Source of the DNA: JASFQI01 sp050115555
GTDB lineage: Bacteria; Desulfobacterota; DSM-4660; Desulfatiglandales; HGW-15
NCBI GenBank assembly: GCA_050115555.1
Contig: JASFQI010000046.1
Location: 1 to 20,623 of the forward strand
DNA length: 20,623 nucleotides
Direction: 5' to 3'
Below are positions 15,440 to 20,623 of this stretch, in pieces. The notes under the pieces are model-generated. The model did not search any database. It was not told the origin of the DNA and saw nothing but the letters and a program-made list of their open reading frames with translations. The position numbers and the translations under genes are program-made. Positions within the stretch are counted from its first letter, which is position 1. Every line of letters starts with the position of its first letter.

Positions 15440-15468
15440 CCCCCCGCGGGTTCGTGAAGACCGGGGGG
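15440..15468 (-). other. GC-rich stem-loop right after yajC
   Basis: CCCCCCG (15440-15446) and CGGGGGG (15462-15468) make a 7-bp all-GC stem whose first base on the - strand is the base following the yajC stop codon. No T-run follows, so it is not a standard intrinsic terminator. It could slow or partly end transcription before secD or protect the mRNA end. The rest of 15221-15439 shows only a small GGGCC/GGCCC hairpin and no gene I accept. Confidence 0.45.
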
Positions 15469-15798
15469 TCAGGATTCCTTTTTCCCAATCACTCCTGCGA
15501 TGGATCCGCGGCTTACTTTGACGCGAACCTTCGGGGCGATCTCCATAGTGACGGCTTCGTCCGTGATCCCGGTGACCAGACCGTGCAGTCCACCGGAGCT
15601 GACCACGCGATCCCCCTTCTTGATGGCCGAAATCATGCTCTTGTGCTCCTTAGCCTTCTTTTGTTGGGGCCGTATGAGCAGGAAGTAAAAAATCGCGAAC
15701 ATGAGGATGAGGGGGATGAACGCACCAAAGGCCCCGCCTTGTCCGCCCTCGGCTCCTCCTGTCCCGCCGGTACCCATTGCATACGCCAAGAAATGCAT
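15469..15798 (-). CDS. yajC: Preprotein translocase subunit YajC
   Basis: Small inner-membrane protein that associates with SecDF. The 109-residue product has a glycine-rich N-terminal region, one membrane helix (about 28-45, FIPLILMFAIFYFLLIRPQ) followed directly by the typical RPQQKKAKEHK, and a soluble domain with GDRVVSSGGLHGLVTGI. The usual length is about 85-110. ATG 15798 has AAGGGAGG upstream. It follows tgt in the order queA-tgt-yajC-secD-secF, widely found in bacteria. Confidence 0.96.
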   Translation of the reverse strand: MHFLAYAMGTGGTGGAEGGQGGAFGAFIPLILMFAIFYFLLIRPQQKKAKEHKSMISAIKKGDRVVSSGGLHGLVTGITDEAVTMEIAPKVRVKVSRGSIAGVIGKKES

Positions 15799-15891
15799 TC
15801 GAAAACCTCCCTTTCAGAGAATGATGGATGTTCTACAGGGAAACGAACATCGTCTTCTTTCATCGCACATGACAGGCTTTTTCCGAAACCG

Positions 15892-17007
15892 TCAACCCTG
15901 TGCAGGGGGTTTCCGGTTCTCGTAAAACGCCCGGCAGAAAGACTCCAGCGCGTCATTCCGAATGGCCGTGCGAAGGCCCTCCATCAACCGTGCATAGTAG
16001 TGCAGGTTGTGGATCGTGTTCAATCGGTAAGCCAGGATCTCCCGCGCCATGAACAGGTGCCTCAGGTACGCCCTGGAAAAGTGCGTACACGTATAACACC
16101 CGCAACCCTCCTCGATGGGCCGGGCGTCCCGGGCATACCGGGCGTTCTTGATCGTGATCCGGCCTTCCGCCGTGAACAGCGAACCGTTGCGCGCGTTACG
16201 AGTAGGGAGAACACAGTCGAACATGTCCACCCCCAACCGGACCGCCTCCACAATGTCTTCGGGCGTTCCCACGCCCATGAGGTACACGGGCCGGTCCGGC
16301 GCCAGGTAGGGGACGGTCTCTGCGATGACCCGTTCCCGCGTCTCCTTGTCTTCCCCCACGGAAAGCCCGCCGATCGCGTATCCGTGGAACCCCAGTTCCA
16401 GAAGGGCCTCGGCGCTTGCGATTCTCAGGTCCCGGAACACGCCGCCTTGAACGATGCCGAAGAGGGCCTGGTTCTCTCCGACCCCTCGATCCCGGCATCG
16501 GCGAGCCCAGCGCGTAGTCAGCTCCATGGAGTTCCGCACGTATGCGTACTCCGAAGGATACGGCGGGCACTCGTCAAAGGCCATGACGATGTCGGAACCC
16601 AGGGCTTCCTGAACGGCCATGGCTTTTTCCGGACCGAGCACGTGCTCGGAGCCGTCAATGTGGGATCGAAAAACAACGCCCTCCTCGGAGAGAGTACGCA
16701 ATGTGGCCAAGCTGTAAACCTGGAAGCCGCCGCTGTCCGTCAGGATGGGCCGATCCCATCCCATGAAGCGGTGGAGTCCCCCCAAGCCCTGAATGATCTC
16801 GTGCCCGGGTCTCAGGAACAGGTGGTACGTGTTTGCGAGAAGGATGCCGACGCCGATGCCCTCGAGATCGTCAGGCCCAAGTGCCTTGACCGACGCGGCG
16901 GTGCCCACCGGCATGAACACAGGGGTCTCGAACTCCCCGTGGGCCGTGCGAATACGCCCCGTCCTTGCAGCGGAGTCGCTGCAAGTGTGAATGACCGTAA
17001 ATTCCAG
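15892..17007 (-). CDS. tgt: tRNA-guanine transglycosylase, probable CTG start
   Basis: Exchanges guanine 34 of GUN tRNAs for a queuine precursor in queuosine synthesis. Seen: TDSGGFQVYSL, the catalytic Asp region DMFDCVLPTRNARNG, and the zinc site CGCYTC with a later His in NTIHN. No ATG, GTG or TTG opens the frame before GTG 16920, which would cut off about 29 residues. In-frame codons 16921-17007 encode EFTVIHTCSDSAARTGRIR then TAHGEFETPVFM, the conserved family N-terminus. The only plausible start is CTG 17005-17007, three bases after the queA stop and behind GAGGGCTGAGG. With it the product is 371 residues, normal for Tgt. The C-terminus is normal. Confidence 0.93.
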   Translation of the reverse strand: MEFTVIHTCSDSAARTGRIRTAHGEFETPVFMPVGTAASVKALGPDDLEGIGVGILLANTYHLFLRPGHEIIQGLGGLHRFMGWDRPILTDSGGFQVYSLATLRTLSEEGVVFRSHIDGSEHVLGPEKAMAVQEALGSDIVMAFDECPPYPSEYAYVRNSMELTTRWARRCRDRGVGENQALFGIVQGGVFRDLRIASAEALLELGFHGYAIGGLSVGEDKETRERVIAETVPYLAPDRPVYLMGVGTPEDIVEAVRLGVDMFDCVLPTRNARNGSLFTAEGRITIKNARYARDARPIEEGCGCYTCTHFSRAYLRHLFMAREILAYRLNTIHNLHYYARLMEGLRTAIRNDALESFCRAFYENRKPPAQG

Positions 17008-17010
17008 TCC

Positions 17011-18093
17011 TCAGCCCTCGACCTTGTTCATTCGTCCCTGGCAGATCAGCATGGCGTCCCCGTAACTGTAAAACCGATAACGTTCCTGGACGGCATGCGC
17101 ATATGCTCTCTTGATCCGATCAAGACCGGCAAACGCCGATACCAGGAGGAACAGGGAACTGGCTGGGAGGTGAAAGTTCGTGATCATCCCGTCGACGGCT
17201 CGAAACCGATGACCCGGCAGGATCGTCAGGTCTGTCCAGCCTTCACCCGGAGCCATGCTCCCGTTTTTCGCAGCGACCGTTTCCAGGGTTCGAACCACGG
17301 TAGTGCCCACCGCGATCACCTTTCGTCCCTGTTCCCGGGCCCGGTTCACCGATGTTGCGGTTTCCGCATCGATGCGGTAAGCCTCGGCCCCCACCGCGTG
17401 AGCCCTTATGTCCCTCGTCCGCACCGGCCGGAAGGTCCCGTGCCCGACATGCAGAGTCAGGGAGACAAGGGAGACGCCAGCTTCTTCCAGACGTTTGATC
17501 AACGCCTCGGAGAAGTGAAGACCCGCTGTGGGCGCGGCCACCGCTCCCTTCCACCTCGAGAACACGGTCTGGTATCGGGTCCGGTCCATCTCCGCCCGGG
17601 GGTCTCTGCGGGCGCGCCGGATGTACGGGGGCAGAGGCATGCCCCCGATCTTCGAGAGGAGGGCGTCGATGCTTTCGGGGCCTGAAAAGGCGATGCGAAC
17701 GATGCCGTCCTCTTCCCAGGTTTCCACGGTTCCTGACAGGCCCTCGTCAAAGAGCAGCCTGCTTCCCGGCTTAGGGCGTTTGGATGCCTTCAACAGGCAC
17801 CGACGCGCCGCCGGGCCCGGGGTCCCGTTTTTCACATGATCCAGGACCAGGACCTCGACCTGCCCGCCACTCTCTTTCCGGCCGAAAAGCCGGGCCGGAA
17901 CGACCTGCGTATCATTCACGACGAGGAGGGTTCCTGGGTCCAGTAACGAGGAAAGATCGGAGAAGCGATGATCGGAAAAATCGCCTTCATCTCGATCCAG
18001 GAACAGAAGTCTCGAATCCGTCCGCTCCGGAGCGGGTTCCTGGGCAATCAACTCCCCGGGTAGATCGTATGTGTACTCCTCGATATCGTGCAT
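17011..18093 (-). CDS. queA: S-adenosylmethionine:tRNA ribosyltransferase-isomerase
   Basis: Adds the ribosyl part of S-adenosylmethionine to preQ1-tRNA to give epoxyqueuosine, the step after Tgt. The 360-residue product starts MHDIEEYTYDLPGELIAQEP, followed by SRLLFLDR, LLVVNDTQVVPARLFGRK, the central AAPTAGLHFSEALI and the end-domain SSLFLLVSAFAGLDRIKRAYAHA. Length and order are typical. ATG 18093 has no strong ribosome-binding site, but a near-consensus promoter 26 bases upstream gives a short leader of about 20 bases. It is the first gene of the queA-tgt-yajC-secD-secF group. Confidence 0.97.
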   Translation of the reverse strand: MHDIEEYTYDLPGELIAQEPAPERTDSRLLFLDRDEGDFSDHRFSDLSSLLDPGTLLVVNDTQVVPARLFGRKESGGQVEVLVLDHVKNGTPGPAARRCLLKASKRPKPGSRLLFDEGLSGTVETWEEDGIVRIAFSGPESIDALLSKIGGMPLPPYIRRARRDPRAEMDRTRYQTVFSRWKGAVAAPTAGLHFSEALIKRLEEAGVSLVSLTLHVGHGTFRPVRTRDIRAHAVGAEAYRIDAETATSVNRAREQGRKVIAVGTTVVRTLETVAAKNGSMAPGEGWTDLTILPGHRFRAVDGMITNFHLPASSLFLLVSAFAGLDRIKRAYAHAVQERYRFYSYGDAMLICQGRMNKVEG

Positions 18094-18118
18094 GTTGACC
18101 GTGACTCAAAAGGGAACA

Positions 18119-18147
18119 CTTATAGTGAAAACGGGCTGTAAAGTCAA
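18119..18147 (-). promoter_or_regulatory. Sigma70 promoter for the queA operon
   Basis: On the - strand TTGACT (18142-18147) is followed after exactly 17 bases by TATAAG (18119-18124). Transcription should start near 18112, leaving about 19 bases before the queA start codon. Both hexamers are close to consensus. Confidence 0.85.
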
Positions 18148-18329
18148 ACGATTTTCCGTCTCGAGATGGATGTTTCATCGTGTGGCGGATCTAGGAATAA
18201 CAGATCGCTGGAGGGCGCGTATTCATTTTGCATCGCTCCGTAGAAGCCCCAAATTCCACGACTCGTAGAAAAGGATCGGTACCCTGTCCTCGCTGTGCAG
18301 GGCTCTAAGAGTGCTTGTCTTTCGCAGGG

Positions 18330-18512
18330 TTAACGGAAGAGATAAGAGATCAGGAGTCCTGCGGACATGGCCACAAAACCCATCAGCCTCAGATGGGCAC
18401 TGGGGATTTCCTGTAAGCGCAGCATCCATCGCTTCATCTTGTCGGGAAAGGCGAAGTAGGGGATACCCTCCACCACGAGCACGAGTCCGAGCAGACAGAA
18501 GAGGAGTTTCAT
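18330..18512 (-). CDS. DUF2065 family small membrane protein
   Basis: The 60-residue product is MKLLFCLLGLVLVVEGIPYF then AFPDKMKRWMLRLQEIPSAHL and RLMGFVAMSAGLLISYLF. It has two hydrophobic helices (about 2-19 and 42-58) joined by a basic segment with W. The layout VVEGIPYFAFP and LRLMGFVAMSAGLL matches DUF2065 (YjeT-like) proteins of unknown function, usually about 60 residues. The start ATG at 18512 has only a weak upstream purine site, and a promoter with a perfect -35 lies about 60 bases upstream. It stands alone, 236 bases from queA; that gap holds the queA promoter and nothing else I recognise. Confidence 0.82.
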   Translation of the reverse strand: MKLLFCLLGLVLVVEGIPYFAFPDKMKRWMLRLQEIPSAHLRLMGFVAMSAGLLISYLFR

Positions 18513-18578
18513 GGGAACCGTCCGTAAATAGGGGTCGAAGGTTTGAATCTCGGGCCTTTCCCAAGCCTATGCGTCCCC

Positions 18579-18607
18579 ATCTTAGTGACGGCGTCCGAGG
18601 GTGTCAA
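18579..18607 (-). promoter_or_regulatory. Sigma70 promoter for the DUF2065 gene
   Basis: On the - strand TTGACA (18602-18607), a perfect -35, is followed after 17 bases by TAAGAT (18579-18584). Transcription would begin near 18572, giving a leader of about 60 bases before the small membrane protein gene. Confidence 0.7.
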
Positions 18608-18748
18608 CCGAGCCCTGTAGTCGAGGTTCGAACGCGGGCCCCGTTTTGTCACAAGGTTCTCCATCGCATAGTGCTTGATCTATGGTCTTAGATCGGTTAG
18701 CTTGTGCCCATCCAGTAAGGGTTTTCAGGCGGGAAGAATCGATGCGGC

Positions 18749-18821
18749 TGCGGGCAGGCCCCCCGCCCCGATGGGGGTAATGAAGGACAAGGGGGATTCA
18801 AATCCCTGCCTGCATTTTTTT
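18749..18821 (+). terminator. Terminator-like structured leader (possible attenuator) of alr
   Basis: TGCGGGCAGG (18749-18758) pairs with CCTGCCTGCA (18805-18814) over ten base pairs with one G-U, directly followed by seven T (18815-18821). Inside, CCCCC (18760-18764) can pair with GGGGG (18791-18795) and CCCC (18766-18769) with GGGG (18773-18776). A competing fold is possible: CCCATC (18707-18712) with GATGGG (18770-18775), nested around GGCGGG (18728-18733) with CCCGCC (18762-18767). The structure ends ten bases before the alr ATG, so it must be read through for alr to be made. Between 18513 and 18748 I see no gene; a weak inverted repeat GATCTA/TAGATC lies at 18677-18694. Confidence 0.6.
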
Positions 18822-18831
18822 GGGGCAATGC

Positions 18832-19965
18832 ATGGATCTTTACCCCAACCGGGTTCTGATCGACCCGTCGGCCTTGGCTCACAACCTTCGTCAAGTTCGC
18901 CGCTTCCTGGGGGACGGGGTCGGCATCACGGCTGTGGTCAAGGCCGACGCGTACGGGCACGGCATGAGGACGGCGGCCGAGGCCTTCAAGAGGGCCGGCG
19001 CAGAGCGGCTGGCCGTGGCCCATGTCGTTGAAGCTGTGACACTTCGTGAAGAGGGGATCCGGGGGCCGATCGTGGTCCTATGCGGTGTGCACTCGCAGGA
19101 CGAGGCCGCAGCGGTGGTCTCGCACGATCTCATTCCGGTCCTGTCGGATTTCGGCTCGGTGGATCGTGTCGGAGAGGAGAGTCGAAGGCGGGGTACACGC
19201 AGTCGAGTCCAGCTCAAGATCGATACCGGTATGGGAAGGCTGGGTGTTTCCTGGACGGAGACGGGAGCCTTCATGGAAAAAGCCCTGGCCCAAAGCGGCT
19301 TGGAACCGGAGGGCCTCGTAAGTCACCTGTCCTCGGCGGACGAGCCGGACCGGGATTTCACGGAGGCCCAGATTCGTCGTTTTACCGAGGTCCTGGAAAC
19401 GGCCCGGTCCCGCAGTGTTTCCCTGGAGGCAAGCAGCCTGGCCAACAGCGCCGGTGCTCTGTGGTATCCTGAGGCGCGCTTGGGCATGGTTCGGCCGGGC
19501 ATTGTCCTGTACGGGGGGCTTCCATCTCCGGATCTGAGGTCTCCAATACCGCTCAGGCCCGCCATGACGCTGAGTGCGAGGGTGCTTCAAGTCCGGAGTA
19601 TTCCTGGCGGCACCGCGGTCAGCTACGGCCGGACGTACACAACCCCCGGCGAAAGAAAGATAGCGGTGATCTCGGCGGGGTATAGCGATGGGCTTCTCCG
19701 GGCCCTTTCCAACCGGGGAACCGTGCTGATCCGGGGGCATAAGTTCCCCATTGTGGGGCGGGTTTGTATGAACCTCGTCATGGCGGATGTGACGGAGTTG
19801 AAGGACGTGGAGCCCGGGGACGAGGCCGTGTTCCTCGGACAGCAAGGGAGCGCAACGATTACCGGGGACGAAGCGGCCGAATCCTGCGGTACTATTTCCT
19901 ATGAGATTTTTTGTGCCGTAGGTCAGTGCGGAAAAAAGCGAACAGAACATGAAAACGAAACTTGA
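18832..19965 (+). CDS. alr: Alanine racemase
   Basis: PLP enzyme that makes D-alanine for peptidoglycan. The 377-residue product has the PLP lysine at about position 37 in AVVKADAYGHG, KIDTGMGRLGV, SSLANSAGALW, GMVRPGIVLYGG, and the C-terminal domain with ISAGYSDGLLRALSNRG, holding the second catalytic Tyr, and VGRVCMNLVMADVT. The last has N where many family members have D (CMDQ). ATG 18832 is chosen since GGGG lies six bases upstream; a TTG at 18820 would start inside the T-run of the leader. It overlaps argS by 17 bases. Confidence 0.94.
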   Translation: MDLYPNRVLIDPSALAHNLRQVRRFLGDGVGITAVVKADAYGHGMRTAAEAFKRAGAERLAVAHVVEAVTLREEGIRGPIVVLCGVHSQDEAAAVVSHDLIPVLSDFGSVDRVGEESRRRGTRSRVQLKIDTGMGRLGVSWTETGAFMEKALAQSGLEPEGLVSHLSSADEPDRDFTEAQIRRFTEVLETARSRSVSLEASSLANSAGALWYPEARLGMVRPGIVLYGGLPSPDLRSPIPLRPAMTLSARVLQVRSIPGGTAVSYGRTYTTPGERKIAVISAGYSDGLLRALSNRGTVLIRGHKFPIVGRVCMNLVMADVTELKDVEPGDEAVFLGQQGSATITGDEAAESCGTISYEIFCAVGQCGKKRTEHENET

Positions 19966-20623
19966 AGCCATCCTGAAACAGACCCTCGAGACATGTTTCG
20001 ATAAGGGGACCCTGGTCCGGACACCGATCCCGGATTTTGTTGTGGAGATTCCCAAAAACCCGGAGCACGGACACTTTGCCACGAATCTGCCCATGACGCT
20101 TGCCTCTTCACAGCGTCGTGCTCCTCGGGAAATCGCACAAATCCTCCTGGATCCCCTTCGGCAGCACTCGGATTTTTTAGAGGCCGTGGAGATCGCAGGC
20201 CCGGGCTTTCTGAACTTCACCATTCGAGCCGAGGAGTGGCGGAAGGTACTGGCTGAGATCCTGGAGCGAAGAGAGGACTTCGGTCGAACCGACCGTTTCT
20301 GCGGAGAGCGCATCCTGGTTGAGTTCGTGAGCGCAAACCCGACCGGTCCCCTGCACCTGGGGCATGGACGGGGGGCGGCCCTCGGGGATAGCCTCTGCAG
20401 AATCCTGGCGTACTGTGGGTACGAAGTGTGCCGGGAGTTTTACATCAATGACGCCGGACAGCAGATCCGGCTTCTAGGGGAGTCCGTGTACAGCCGATGG
20501 CGGCAACGGCAAGACCCGTCCTTTCCCTTCCCTGAGGGTGGATACCGGGGCGCCTACATCGAAGACCTGGCTTCGGCTGTAAGCGAGGAAACAAACCTGG
20601 ACACTCTGGAGCCCGAGAAGGCG
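19949..20623 (+). CDS. argS: Arginine-tRNA ligase, N-terminal part (continues past the window end)
   Basis: Class I aminoacyl-tRNA synthetase that charges tRNA-Arg. The 225 codons present begin MKTKLEAILKQTLETCFDKG and include the N-terminal Add-1 domain (PKNPEHGHFATNLPMTLA, then PGFLNFTI). The class I region follows: VEFVSANPTGPLHLGHGRG with the HLGH motif, and FYINDAGQQIRLLGES. The frame is open to the last base, so the catalytic KMSK-type and anticodon-binding parts lie outside. ATG 19949 is inside the end of alr, with only a weak purine-rich stretch upstream, which suggests coupling to alr. Confidence 0.95.
   Translation, partial: MKTKLEAILKQTLETCFDKGTLVRTPIPDFVVEIPKNPEHGHFATNLPMTLASSQRRAPREIAQILLDPLRQHSDFLEAVEIAGPGFLNFTIRAEEWRKVLAEILERREDFGRTDRFCGERILVEFVSANPTGPLHLGHGRGAALGDSLCRILAYCGYEVCREFYINDAGQQIRLLGESVYSRWRQRQDPSFPFPEGGYRGAYIEDLASAVSEETNLDTLEPEKA

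Noticed and set aside
15102..15488. 128-codon open frame on the - strand between yajC and secD
   Set aside because: It overlaps both yajC and the start of secD in another frame and has no recognised domain.
15337..17685. Very long open frame on the + strand (782 codons)
   Set aside because: It is antisense to yajC, tgt and queA, which are certain, and its translation has no recognisable family; such frames arise from codon bias in GC-rich DNA.
18625..18640. GGTTCGAA, like a tRNA T-loop
   Set aside because: No cloverleaf could be built around it on either strand.
18749..18814. tRNA-like 3' half (GGATTCAAATCC) ahead of alr
   Set aside because: The T-arm pairing is wrong, there is no anticodon arm or CCA, and the segment is followed by a T-run, so a terminator-like fold explains it better.

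Overview
This window is an ordinary chromosomal segment of a GC-rich bacterium, most likely a Desulfobacterota (former Deltaproteobacteria) member. Three things suggest this: the order rplU-rpmA-obgE-proB-nadD-rsfS, the block queA-tgt-yajC-secD-secF, and an etfBA/acyl-CoA dehydrogenase locus of the kind used in fatty-acid or aromatic-acid oxidation. The assignment is inference from gene order and protein character, not from a search. No rRNA, tRNA, CRISPR array, insertion sequence, phage gene or toxin-antitoxin pair was recognised.

Layout. (1) Positions 43-5738, + strand: ribosomal proteins L21 and L27, the ribosome-assembly GTPase ObgE, glutamate 5-kinase ProB, NAD synthesis NadD, ribosome-silencing RsfS and a secreted M48 metalloprotease with TPR repeats. 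From obgE on, most genes overlap or are closely spaced, apart from a 7-bp-periodic purine-rich array ahead of nadD. (2) Positions 5739-9306, + strand: a 447-bp control region with a perfect 16-bp inverted repeat that contains the TGAATGA-N4-TCATTCA operator of the Bacillus FadR (YsiA) type. It is followed by etfB-etfA, an intrinsic terminator, and an acyl-CoA dehydrogenase that probably takes its electrons to this Etf. (3) Positions 9326-12343, - strand: a membrane-anchored TPR protein, a NUDIX hydrolase and a nitroreductase-family protein, tightly packed, starting on TTG, GTG and ATG. (4) Positions 12460-18093, - strand: queA-tgt (queuosine tRNA modification) and yajC-secD-secF (protein export), behind a near-consensus sigma70 promoter. 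The true start of tgt looks like a CTG codon. (5) Positions 18330-18512, - strand: a small DUF2065 membrane protein with its own promoter. (6) Positions 18832-20623, + strand: alanine racemase (alr) and the N-terminal part of arginyl-tRNA synthetase (argS), which runs off the window.

The genes are mostly housekeeping, so the points of interest are in the non-coding DNA and in start sites: the FadR-like operator over the etfBA promoter, the heptamer arrays after rplU and before nadD, a terminator-like folded leader that ends 10 bases before alr and has a competing alternative fold, and several non-ATG starts (proB GTG, nadD TTG, TPR gene TTG, NUDIX GTG, secD GTG, tgt CTG). No novel multi-gene system was found.
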